A stretch of DNA of 64,000 nucleotides from Sinohyriopsis cumingii (Eukaryota; Mollusca; Bivalvia; Unionida; Unionidae): assembly GCA_028554795.2 (NCBI GenBank), contig JAPYKE020000037.1, forward strand, positions 1,682,501 through 1,746,500. Direction: 5' to 3'. Below the pieces are notes generated by a model. The model was given only the letters and a program-made list of their open reading frames with translations. It made no database searches and was not told the DNA's origin. This document shows, piece after piece, positions 9,483 through 19,316 of the stretch (its first letter is position 1; each line of letters begins with the position of its first letter). Position numbers and translations under genes: made by a program.

Positions 9483-9583
9483 CCCAACAAAGCTGCACCC
9501 CCTCCACCAAAATCAATCCCGCGGAGTGGCAAAATGTCACGCCGTTAGGGCGATAACGCGGAAAGTTGTGCAGCTTTGTTGGG
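9483..9583. other. Multibranched inverted repeat (candidate cruciform or structured RNA)
   Basis: A perfect 16 bp closing stem, CCCAACAAAGCTGCAC (9483-9498) with its complement at 9568-9583. It encloses three smaller hairpins: one around AATCAATCCCG (9502-9526 or alternative pairing), GTGGC/GTCAC with loop AAAAT (9526-9540, one G.T pair), and CGTTA/TAACG (9543-9558). E2 has the same arrangement at 59220-59315 with compensatory changes in the closing stem. No reading frame crosses it. Confidence 0.7.
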
Positions 9584-9598
9584 TTTCGAAAACCCCGT

Positions 9599-10171
9599 AC
9601 ATAATTCGGACGCTATAGTATATAAACCGACTGAAGTTCAAAAATAGCTCACTCGGTTTTTCTTACTTGCTTTCTTAAATATAATCGCAGAAAAAATACA
9701 GATGAACCATAAAACCGAACAAATGTAATAAAATAAGGATTTTATCTGTGAAAAAAAATATTATTTATTATACGCCCGCCCGTGTTGACAGTTTTTGATA
9801 ACGTCGCCTTGACGAAGTCAAAGGGGAAGTAATTGGAGACCGTATAGGCAACACGGAGAACCGTTTACCTGTTTCTAGTATATATCGTTAACAAGTTCTG
9901 AACTAAATTTAAATTCTGAATTTGAAAAATACATGTACTCGTAAACGCGGAAGTGTAGACTATAAAAAAAATAATATACCGTTCTGCCGAGCTGGATAAA
10001 TTTACTTGTAATGACATCTCAAGGAGTGTTGCGCAACACTTCCTGATGAAATCGCCTTGACAGATGGAAATAGTTGTATCATTGACTTTTACACAGTCGC
10101 TGTAGAGTTATCTGCATCTACATAAAAAAATATGATCCAGTTATCAAGCTTGTATGAAAATGATGATTTGA
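9599..10171. other. Non-coding stretch with a TATA-like box
   Basis: No supported gene. TATAGTATATAAACC at ~9613-9627 is a good TATA-like signal just right of the multibranched repeat and could drive a transcript to the right. A palindromic CTTGACGAAGTCAAAG block sits near 9808 and an ATCGCCTTGACAGATGG piece near 10050. Confidence 0.4.
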
Positions 10172-10570
10172 TTATATTTTCTGCAACACGTTGAACCGAA
10201 CGCGGGTTATTTTCTCTTCACAGGTACTTATGTTGAAAGATCTGACAGCTCTTCTAGGAGCGCTCTTAAATTTACCGGTACCTCCTCGTGCCGAATTTTC
10301 GCTCTGCGTGATGGCTTGTAGATTAGATAATCCATTATTAAGTCTTTGTCCATCAATGTGATCAATTACAAGACCGTCTTCGATCTTCCCCAAGAAACAC
10401 TCGAACACGAACCTGTGATTATAATAGGCTTTACCCCCAGCAGCAAATCTTAGATAACCAGAAGTATTAACAACACCAACTGGTTTTTTCAACTTGCAAT
10501 TTCTGACTATTCCATCACGATTCGCTTCGTAATTCTTAATGATGGGATGTGAGACAAATTCTTGGCTCAT
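10172..10570 (-). pseudogene. HNH endonuclease of the NUMOD4/HNH_3 type (truncated)
   Basis: 132 open residues. The N-terminus (IIKNYEANRDGIVRNCKLKKPVG...GYLRF) fits a NUMOD4-like DNA-recognition segment. It is followed by an HNH core: YNHRFVFECFLG, VIDHIDGQRLNNGLSNLQAIT, with His, Asp-His and Asn residues in place. E2 has a 179-residue copy with an extra C-terminal helix-turn-helix-like part. In E1 about 50 bp are missing there and the frame changes, so the DNA-binding tail is lost. Such proteins are commonly homing-type nucleases; a role in element replication or recombination is also possible. Confidence 0.75.
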
Positions 10571-10653
10571 TTATATAATAGTGTATTTGTCTAATTTATA
10601 ATTTGTCTGAAAACTTAGTTATATAATGATGCTCGCATTTTAGCGCAACATCG

Positions 10654-10887
10654 TTATTTATTTTTATTTTTTTTGTTATAATATCGCTTGAGTTCACGGT
10701 ATCTCCTTCCTTCACAACTTGCACATGACTGTGTTTTACACCTGACCCCAACACCACATCGCAGGCATGGTATTGGCCCTAAACTCCCCCTTCGGAAGCT
10801 TTGGGAATGTGTCCCGCAGAATTCTTTTCTGCTGAATTTATTACAAACAGTTACGGATCCAACTTGAAGCCACTTGCACTGGTTCAT
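10654..10887 (-). CDS. Small Cys/His-rich protein (probable zinc binding)
   Basis: 77 residues. Metal-ligand candidates in order: Cys4, Cys15, Cys24, His27 (first cluster), then CLRC, Cys50 and CASC (second cluster), followed by a basic helix RRYRELKRYYNKKNKNK. Related copies lie in E2 at 60801-61100 (same place) and 50617-50949 (at the element end). It is divergent from the polymerase gene across a 45 bp AT-rich spacer. It may be a transcription or replication accessory factor; family not recognised. Confidence 0.68.
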   Translation of the reverse strand: MNQCKWLQVGSVTVCNKFSRKEFCGTHSQSFRRGSLGPIPCLRCGVGVRCKTQSCASCEGRRYRELKRYYNKKNKNK

Positions 10888-10932
10888 TCTATATATAATA
10901 TTTCTTATTTAAATGTTTGTCTTAAATATAAT
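10888..10932. promoter_or_regulatory. Bidirectional promoter candidate, Cys/His gene and polymerase
   Basis: 45 bp between divergent start codons, almost entirely A/T, with TATATATAATATT. E2 keeps the same spacing (46 bp) and the same TATATATAATATT core at 61101-61146. Confidence 0.55.
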
Positions 10933-13900
10933 ATGGAGGAGTTTGAAAGATTATCTGCCATTGGCACCGGGAAAGCTTCTAGATTCGATCTTGACAGACT
11001 AACCCCTGACTCGCGGAGACGGGCCCTGACTGATCTGTTTGATATTATCAGGAATGCCAAAAAAGAATTTCGTAACGACGGTGCATCTCACGTGTGGTCG
11101 TCATTTAAAATTATACGCAACACCGAAGGTGTCGCTGAGGAAGTCAATGTTGCTACAATGAATGATGCACGAGCGAAAACAATTATTGATTATCTCTTTG
11201 ATAGTCAGAAATATTTTTTCAAAATAAAATTTATTGTGCAAGCAGATTACGATACTTGGATTATCCGTGACAAAAATGACCCTATCTTTGCTAGCGGAAA
11301 GACTGTTCTGTTACGCAAAGAGTCCAAACCAGGAATTCTGACTGGAATTGATAAACCATATTACGCTCGAGCGTATCCTGTGACATCGGTCATTTATGGA
11401 ATCTATCCGATAAAAAAAAACAAAAATTGATAAACTCACCCCGATGAGATTGTCAAGGCTGAATTGTGTAGCCGAACGAGTAATGGAACATTTCAAAAAT
11501 GCGATGTGCGGAAACTGTCTGCGTTAAGTCAGTCCAAAATACCAGCGTGGGCTGAGCGAGTCAAACACACAGGAGCATCAATAAACGATGTCGCCGAGTT
11601 AGAAAAATCATTAAGATTTCCCATAACCGTAACAACGATAACAGAGGAAGTATTATACAAATCGAAATATAATCGATACGGAGCTCCAATAAATATCATT
11701 GATCATAACGCTCACGCTTGGACTAACGCAGTTACGATATTTCCGCGGCATCGTGTTGTGAAATATTATCAGGGGAATATATTTGATTTTATTAAACAAA
11801 TAAGTAAAAATGACCCTGTGTCGATGTGGTTGTTTAAAAGTTCCGAAGATGGCGAGTATGATCAATTTGTAAATTCTAACGGTGAATTATACCGGACGGA
11901 ATCTCTGCAACAACAAATGAAAAAACTCGCAGAGAAATATTCAGAAAACACTGAGCAGTTATTAACTAATTGTTTTACAGTTCCGAGTGTTGCCGCTCAC
12001 ACCGCCAGAGAAAGAAATTTGTGGAGACCAACCCGAAGTGAGTTTCTCGAAGACATACAATTGAGTTGTGTCGAGTATGGACACGGAGGTTTGTGGAATA
12101 CCTGGTATGACCACAGCGAGATGATTTCTGTGGATATGATTGCGTGTTATCCGGGAAGCTTTCTCGGGATGGGCGAGTGTAACGAATACTTTAAAAGATT
12201 TGGACATTCCACGAACTCGATGACAAGAGTTACTATAAACGGTCCTTTACCCGATTTTTCCCTGACAGGATTTGCTCGTGTGACGTCGTTTGAATTTGCT
12301 AAAGAGCTTCATCCGTGCTGTTATGTTTGGTTTGGCAGACACTTCTCAGAGAAACGCTGGCACCAATAGTGTTGTTGTGACATATGCCTGACAGCCGAAT
12401 ACTGGCATCGTTGACTGTCAGTGAAGCAATCACATCATATCGACCGCAGACTTCAGTTTGGTTACCAACACCGGAGTGTATCAGTGTAAATGAGGTCATT
12501 GAAGAATATGCACGAGAGAGTCCAAATACTCCCATGGATGTCATTGTCGGTGAGGCTTCAAAAGTTCTTAAGATTAAACTCAGCAATAGTGAAAAAACAG
12601 CAAAGGATCTCGGGAGAAGAATAATCGGTAAATTTACTCAAGGTGGCGCATATGATCATAAACTACATCACTCACGATTGATTATCGATGGCGCTGAATT
12701 AACTTTTATAATTGCTGATGCCACAACGAGAAATATATTTTGTAATCGGGAAGACGCGCTCTTGTCCGACGGGAAAAAGTTAGGCACAATTGTAAGTTGT
12801 ATTAGCGGTGAGTCACCTCAATACACACATTTAAGATCTTCGATGCTGGCTTATGTTTCTATAAATTTGCTATCAATGATAAATTGATTTCCCAACACCG
12901 CAGTTAGAGTTGCAACGGATTCATTTTATATCAATAAAATATATTCAGAATCACTGGCTCGTTTTACAAGCAATGATGAATCATGGAGTTCGTGGAGAAT
13001 AAAAAAGGAGATATTACATGGACATTGTGAATCCGCTGATGTTGCTATCAAAGATAATTATTGTAAATCAGAATTATCAGAAATGTCGAATGCACCATAT
13101 GTGTATGATCCAATCACCAGACACAAAACCGTTTATTTGAGCGGACCGGGTGGGTCTGGTAAGACAACTCGAGCGATTGAATTATTTCGAAATTCAGATA
13201 TGATTGTGCTAACACCTACACACAGACTAGCCAGGGAGATTAAACAACGAGGAGTTAATTCTTGTACTTATCACAGCTTTTTCAAATACAGCGGCGGTGT
13301 ATGGACTCCAGATCGAATGGGAACAAAATATATTCCTGGGAAAATAATTTGGGATGAGATATGTACAGTGTCGTTAGATATATTAAAATTGTTCCTGGAT
13401 TGGCTGCTAACAGCGAATACAGCTGTGATAATGTGCGGCGATCACGGTCAGCCACCACCCTTTGTTGGTCCATCTCTGCATTTGTGGTTAAAAGATTTTG
13501 TTGATTATTATGAAGAAGTGGCTGATGATCATAGAGCACTTGATGCAACGTTGAAGGAATTTAAAACATTAATCAGATTACAACCGAATAAAATTCAATG
13601 CGAAATCATGCGCGAGATGATTCCTCAAACTTCAATGACAGACGATTTGATAGTGGCAAGTAGAAAGATTGTCAGAAACACACTTCAAAAGCAGTTATTT
13701 CAATTACAACAAGAAAAGTTTCCAATGTTGCCAGTGCCGTTATGTTATAGACCAGCTGATACACCACTACAGAATATAGATGTTGATATTCCTGGAAAAA
13801 CAGAGAAACAAAATTTAGTATTAAATGATATTGTGCTAGTTGACATTGTTGCTGTCAAAGACGCGTTAAAAATGAATAAATCCCCGTGGACGCTGGGATA

Positions 13901-14354
13901 CGCAATGACGATACATTCGTCTCAAGAATTGACTATCAGTGATACAACTGTCTGGATCGTTGATGATCGAATCGAGTGATCAAACTTGGTTTACTTATCT
14001 GTGTCCAGAGTCAGAAGAATATCTCAACTGCGAAGAATTGTCTTGGAAGAGTCAATAGCTGATAGCGATGAGAACAACAGCGATATAATAAGAAAAAAAT
14101 TAGCCGGTTACAAACATGGTGACAAAAAAAACAATCGCGATTTCGACCTTGATTTTGAATTTATTAACGCGTCGAAACAACAGCAGAGTAATCACTGTGC
14201 GAGCTGTAATTGTATAATGCTATGGCAGTATTCGGATACAAATTCAAGACAATTTACCGTAGATAGAAAAGATAACAGTCGCGGTCATACACGCGATTAT
14301 GTGATGTTGACCTGTCTTGAATGTAATCGACGTAGGGCTGCTGGTACTAGTTAA
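10933..14354 (+). pseudogene. pPolB-SF1H: Family B DNA polymerase - SF1 helicase - zinc/HNH-like fusion (broken)
   Basis: About 1140 codons. The N-terminal ~480 residues (to ~12370) include a conserved NIIDHNAHAW segment and polymerase motif A, SVDMIACYPGS (Asp codon 12133-12135). Then come GRRIIGKFTQGGAYDH and motif C, VATDSFYI (Asp codon 12918-12920). The helicase follows: GPGGSGKTT (Walker A, ~13143), LTPTHRLAREI, IIWDEI (Walker B, ~13345), MCGDHGQPPP, and the motif VI-like SRVRRISQLRR. It ends with a zinc/HNH-like unit, CASC...FTVDRKDNSRGHTRD...CLECNRRR. Breaks: frame changes near 11415, 11525 and 12367; stops at 12378, 12885 and 13977. Both catalytic Asp codons survive, so this lineage had a polymerase that looks active rather than the inactivated type known in some relatives. 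Confidence 0.85.
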
Positions 14355-15301
14355 GTGATCGGGGTGGTAATTGTTTGTCCTCGGGAATTACTTGTAATTG
14401 TTCACGTGTGAATCCACGTGGAGGAGCAGTCGAATCCAGCCTGTAGATTGCTGGTCTACCAGTGGATCTAGTTATGTTAGATATCTTGTGTGCGGTAATA
14501 CTCCAGATAGGATCAGTCGCTCTTTTTTTACCACCTTCAAGTTCACCTGGTTCATATAAATATCTCACAGTGACATCACCCAGCGCTGGCTGCGCTGAAA
14601 TACCACGTCGTTGCACAGGTATATGTTTTTAAGTGACCGCGATGGCAGGTTTTATGTTGGTTGTTCGAGTAATTTCATTATTTAACACAGCTATCACGCT
14701 TGGTAATCTTGCAACCCATTCGCGCGATCTCTTGTCCTGAATGAATTCTTTCGCGTACTGATATCCAAATAACCGCTCAGCAAGTGTTCGATTAAATCGC
14801 TCAACAATTGCCTGATCACAGTGAATTGCAGTATGTCCCCGCCTGATGGCGACGCTATGTTGCTTCATCAACGACGATACTGCGCCTTGAAATTCTTTGC
14901 CAGGATCAACTTGTAACAGATTTGGCCATCGTAGAGGTCCTCGTTGATAAATTCGTTCAAACGCAGAAGCAACCTCGGATGCTGTTTTAGTCGCTAATGG
15001 TTCCGCATCTTTGTATCTACTTGCAACATCAACTACAGTTAACGCGTAATTGTATGTTCGACGACGAATGGTATCATGTGGCAGAAATAATATATCAGCT
15101 TGATGAACTTCATTTGGCACACTAACATCAAAATGTGCAAAGTGAATTTGTTTAGGCGGCGGTTGGTAAATTTGCCATTATTGCCTGTTTGGATAACCAA
15201 TTTTTAGCAGTATCACGTGTGACTTTTGCTGCACTGGCAAGCTTGCCGATTGCTGCGCTACCTCTCCAGTATCCTCTTGGGGAATAATAAATCGACTCCA
15301 A
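14347..15301 (-). pseudogene. INT: Retroviral-type (rve) integrase, Polinton class (broken)
   Basis: ~318 codons. The N-terminal part (YYSPRGYWRGSAAIGKLASA, NWLSKQA) is typical of Polinton integrases. The DDE core has HQADILFLPHD (first Asp), LLQVDPGKEF (second Asp) and, 34 residues on, AIVERFNRTLAE (Glu). The C-terminal segment (DPIWSITAHKI...PAIYRLDSTAPPRGFTREQLQVIP) looks like the SH3/chromodomain-like tail. Breaks: frame change near 15177, TAA at 14629-14631, and the codon expected to start the protein (15299-15301) is TTG. Its 3' end touches the end of the polymerase gene and its 5' part overlaps the PLA2 gene in another frame. Confidence 0.88.
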
Positions 15302-15841
15302 TTACCAGCGCCTAATACAAGCTTAGATTTCATTGCAGATTTTATTAACCAGCTAGCTAACCTTTCCTTGAAAGATTATCAGTGATGGCATTTAACGCGT
15401 GAATCAATTTCACATCCGCGAGATGGCGCTGTTGCAAATCCTTACTTCGGTAAGCTACATCATGGACATAGCATGGGCTATCGATAGCGTTTACCAGTTC
15501 TTCTCCGGGGTTTGGTTGATTTTGGTCACCAAGTCTGATATCAAGTCGGGTTCCAGGACCACAGTAATTGCATCCTGGAAGACGTTTTTCTCCTGGGTAT
15601 TTAGCCCACGGAGCCCCTGGTAATTTTCCTAACTTGGCTGCGATATCACCTCCATTTTGTTTTTACTTGACCTTGATTTTGGCTTTGGTTTCGGCGCTCC
15701 ACCTGACGGAATAAATTTAAACTTCGCTGTGCCACATCGTTCACACTTGCCTGTAAGCGCTTGTCGATTATGTTTTGTTGTAGTGGTTGTTATGTCCGCA
15801 GTTGGGGTACGTGCTCTACATTTCACACAATATAAATCCAT
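15178..15841 (-). pseudogene. Zinc-ribbon plus parvovirus-type phospholipase A2 protein (frameshifted)
   Basis: Residues 1-45 form a zinc ribbon (YCVKCRARTP...GKCERCGTAKFKFI, of the DUF5679 kind). A Pro/Lys linker follows, and after a frame change near 15640 a PLA2-like domain: LPGCNYCGPGTRLDIRLG (Ca-loop type YxGPG) and DSPCYVHDVAYRSKDLQQRHLAD with the His-Asp dyad. A second frame change near 15366 leads into ERLASWLIKSAMKSKLVLG. The frame ends at 15178, overlapping the integrase start. In parvoviruses this domain breaches endosomal membranes; a similar entry role here is inference. Confidence 0.8.
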
Positions 15842-15861
15842 ATTCTTTTATAATATATCTA
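15842..15861. promoter_or_regulatory. Bidirectional promoter candidate, PLA2 gene and ATPase
   Basis: Only 20 bp separate the divergent ATG codons (15841 minus, 15862 plus). The spacer carries TTTTATAATATATC, close to the TATATATAATATT of the polymerase promoter. Confidence 0.5.
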
Positions 15862-16754
15862 ATGGAGATCACTGACTTTTCTGCTACAAAACGACGAGAG
15901 CCAATCAAACATAACTCGGTGCTACCAAATTCAATTCGAATGAAAATTATAGGCCCATCGTGGAGTGGCAAGACGCAGTTGTTACTTAATTTAATAATGA
16001 AGTGGATGAAGTGGGATAAGTTGTATTTGGTAGCTCCATCTGTAGACGATCAGCGATGCTACAGCGTTTTAAAAGATTTTAATGAAAGTGTAAAGTCGCT
16101 AAACGACGGTGATGATGTTGTTGAATTTATTACTAGTATTGATGTATTGATGAATCACCAAGTATCGATGATATTGACGGGATCATCAATAATTTCGTCG
16201 TGTACGACGATGTGATGTTGGACAAACAATCAAACCCTGCCAGGATATTCTCACGCGGCAGACATAAAAACGTGGATGTGATTTATGTAACTCAACGATA
16301 TACACAAATCCCAAAAGTGATCAGGGACAACTGTAACATCCTTGCGCTGTTCAACGGCGTTGACACACACACGTTACGAAATATACATCAGACTTGGTGC
16401 AGCGGCGATATGGATATAAATAAGTTTAAACATTTCTTTGGTCGTGCTCAGGCAAAACTACATGGGTTTGTAACGATAAATTTACATGATCCTCGAACAC
16501 CGTATCGAGTAGGGTTAGATACGATTTTCAGCTTGAGAGCAGTAGAGGGGACGACGACAACAGCACGCAGCAACAACGGCGACAATTATGTTTGCAACGA
16601 AGCGCCCTCGCGGTTTTATTTCGACGTTGGTGACGAAGTCACTGAAGTTGTAGGCGGTGTCCCTGATGACAATGACAACAGCGCGGCGACAATTGCGTTT
16701 ACAATGAAGCGCGGGTTTTATAAAGGGCTTATTTCGGCGTTTGGAGGCTTCTAA
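15862..16754 (+). pseudogene. ATPase: FtsK/HerA-type genome packaging ATPase (frameshifted)
   Basis: Walker A is GPSWSGKTQ (~15950-15978) and the Walker B region FVVYDDV lies at ~16186-16209. YVTQRYTQIPKVIRDNCNILALFNG provides the sensor-like segment typical of A32/FtsK-HerA packaging ATPases, and HDPRTPYRVGLD is near the end. A frame change near 16150 separates the two halves. The homologous part stops around 16536; the open frame then continues ~70 codons through the right terminal repeat to TAA 16754. Whether the natural protein used that extension is unclear. Role by family: DNA packaging into the capsid. Confidence 0.87.
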
Positions 16755-16783
16755 AAGTTGTGGGATTCGCCCCCTCTGCTGCT
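16540..16783 (-). repeat. E1 right terminal inverted repeat
   Basis: Reverse complement of 445-691. The packaging ATPase reading frame runs into this repeat from the left and does not stop until 16754. Confidence 0.9.
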
Positions 16784-16790
16784 ATTGCAG
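16784..16790. repeat. Target-site duplication of E1, right copy
   Basis: ATTGCAG directly follows the outer end of the right terminal repeat (CTGCTGCT) and matches 440-446. Confidence 0.7.
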
Positions 16791-18266
16791 TGTGAACAGT
16801 ATACAAGACCTTTGGGACTTGATCTTAAATGTGGATAGTGTTCATTCACAAAATGTCCATTCGCATTTACTGCGAGAAGAGGGTGAAGTTCCCTAGCCTT
16901 CAACGGGTAACTGTGGACAACAACGTCGCGTTCGTTTTGCCCTAAGAAACAGCGGTTCCACTAAAAAGCCTATTGTATTCAAGAATTTCACAATGTTTTC
17001 AGATGATGTATCTGGCTTCTTTTTTCAAATTTTCCAAATACAGAAGCCGCGAAATGATCAAAACGAGCTAAAGTAAATAATAAATTGTCTTTGCTCTTCT
17101 GAAAGCTTATTAATTAAGTGCTTTGATCTTCAGTTATGTGAAAGAATCAAATTATGGAGGAAATATCTATACACTCTGGGCAGTAAAGAACAACGGTCTT
17201 CATGTAGCAGAACTTAATCCCGTGTAGTTTTGCAAGTGTGCTTTTCGACCTTTACTTATTGCCTGAAAAAGTATTTAACCAGGAAGAATTGTGATTAACT
17301 GTTTCGAGTATTTACCGATAACGAACCACTGTCGAATGAGCAAGGTCTACAGTCTTTGCAGAATCAACATCCACAAATTGGCACCATAATGAATATCTTT
17401 TAAATTTAATTAATACCGTGTCCTGTGATTTCTTCAGTGATATAATCCTATATCGTGGTTTTTTCCATTCACATGCTTTTGAAGTGAGTGAAATCTTCCA
17501 AGTGAATTTCTGACTTGTGATGTCTGTGAGACAATACAGGATTCACCAGCACTGAAATAAATTGCAGATTATTTAGGGATTTATTTTGCTTTTATCTGAA
17601 AGAAACAGTTCTTTCTGAAAATTTAATAGTCGCATTTGAATTCATTTGCCTTAGCTTGTCACCGAACACTTGAAAGATGACTTAACATTATTACTCATTC
17701 AACGGTACTGTAATGCACACTCACTTTCAGAATGAATGCATCATACTATAATAATAATAATAATAATAATAACGATACTGCCACTGCTACTTGTGATACT
17801 AATAATAATGTTGCAGTTTACATTATCCATAAAATAATAAAAATAATAATAATTGCAATAATTGTAAAAATAATACAAATAAAGATAATTTCACAATAAC
17901 AACATCAACTACTACTACTACTAATAATAATAATAATAATAATGATAATAATAATAATAATAATAATAATAATTTTGCAGCTTTCATCATCCATAAAGTC
18001 TGGAAAGGTGCTACGATAGACACAAATAACATTCGTCATGATCATCACATGTGTGATCCTTATAGCAACGTAAATTGTTTTTGATAAAACTTACTGTGTG
18101 AATTATCATCAATTCTTTGAAAAGATATATTTCGCAGTGAGTGAACTGTATGAGAAAATCATTATGTATATTTGGGAATATTTGGATAAGTCATCTTACT
18201 GATAGGATACATGTACATACCATGCCACACAGATACATTCTGCTGTATGAACTCTGCCAGCGACTT
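16791..18266. other. Host intergenic DNA with TAA microsatellites
   Basis: No supported gene. (TAA)n / (AAT)n tracts at about 17747-17772 and 17910-17974, with degenerate copies between. A weak gypsy-like reading near 17270-17390 is too short to call. Confidence 0.5.
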
Positions 18267-18820
18267 TCAACCCAAACACCCTAGTTTCATTTGTAGGCTT
18301 TTTCTTTCTATCCCTCGTTGGAATGGATGGAAGGAATTCTCATTTTTACAAATCAATTTGAGCACGTCTCTGATATTTGATGGTATGCAATTATCAGGAA
18401 CTTCTTGGTAGAGCACCTTTGATTTAAATTTTCTTCTAACGGATAGTGGGTTTTCATCAAAAGTCCCATGTTCTTCTAGTATTAGATAGTCGTAGAGCTC
18501 CTTATTTGTGAACAATCTAATAACCATCATGTCTTTAATTCCGATGTCGTGCGCAGATTTTCCCCAAGTAGTGACAAGATTGTATCTGTAAAAATGGACG
18601 TACTCTTTGAATCATCAATTTGGTCTAATACCAGGGATTTCGCCCAACGAGCTCTTTCGAGTAATTCTGGTTTATTGCGTAATGTTGGCTGTTCGAATTT
18701 TCTCAAAATGTTCTGCAATTCTTTCTTTTTCATGTAATGCCTTTGGTTTTCCGTTCTTAAGATAATAAACTTAAAATGCATATTACATGCAAAATTTAGT
18801 GCGCCGATCAGGTGACACAA
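18267..18820 (-). pseudogene. Possible gene remnant, helical protein with one frameshift
   Basis: Two adjoining minus-strand frames (18820-18527 and 18530-18267) could be one ~180-codon unit with a frame change near 18555. The text is rich in charged helical stretches (MKKKELQNILRKFEQP, LLERARWAKSLVLDQID; then DMMVIRLFTNKELYDYLILEEHG). There is no clear domain; an ankyrin-like reading is only a guess. Could be a host exon or a repeat relic. Confidence 0.25.
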
Positions 18821-19055
18821 CTACAACATGACCGCTTATCAAAACTGATTTACAAATGGTGAACTGTACACTGTGAGAGGAGTTTGAAATAACTCAGCAT
18901 TGCGCCACGGTTAGTATAACAAAATGTAAAACATTTGGAAAGATCGAATTCTATTGATTTAACTTTCCAATTGCGTACGTCCTGGTGAGTGGAGCTTATG
19001 GGGTTGGGAACACTGTATTGAGAAGAAAACAACTAGCTGTGACTTGTGCATTATG

Positions 19056-19316
19056 TAAGAGTTGTTGTTGTTGTTGTTGTGAGGTTTAATGCCATATTTC
19101 AGCACACGATAGGCTATGCATGGTGGCCAGTATTATTTGTGGAGGAAGAACCCGAGAAAACCCCGGGAAGAATCATCGACCCACGAGAAGCTACTGCCAA
19201 GCTTTCTCACATACCCACATTGGCCGAATCCTAGACTCGAACCACGTAGACAGAGGTGAGATGGCAGTGATCCGTAACTGAGAGCGCTTTAGACCACCCG
19301 ACCACTCGGGGCCCCT
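19056..19316 (-). mobile_element. tRNA-derived SINE-like repeat, second type
   Basis: Read on the minus strand from ~19316, the head has GGTGGTCTAAAGCGC (A-box type) and GTGGTTCGAGTCTAG (B-box type). A body follows with GAAGCTTGGC, GGGGTTTTCTCGGGTTC and AATACTGGCC, ending in an (ACA)n tract (TGTTG repeats at 19056-19080). Fits a tRNA-derived SINE. Confidence 0.55.

Larger units (their letters stand above)
445..16783 (+). mobile_element. Element 1 (E1): complete Polinton/Maverick-type element with pPolB-SF1 helicase fusion
   Basis: A 16.3 kb unit bounded by ~245 bp terminal inverted repeats that begin AGCAGCAGAGGGGGCG and end with its complement. It encodes the hallmark Polinton set: double-jelly-roll-type capsid candidate, adenain-like protease, FtsK/HerA-type ATPase, retroviral-type integrase and family B DNA polymerase. 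Extra genes are a fibre, a PLA2-domain protein and an HNH endonuclease. Size, 5'-AG...CT-3' ends and gene content fit Polintons. Most genes have frameshifts or in-frame stops, so the copy is dead. Gene order matches E2 throughout, but the two copies are clearly diverged, so they are separate insertions of related lineages rather than a recent duplication. Confidence 0.92.

Noticed and set aside
17270..17400. Gypsy-like reading (FTDNEPLSNEQGLQSLQNQ)
   Set aside because: Too short and without neighbouring RT or integrase motifs.
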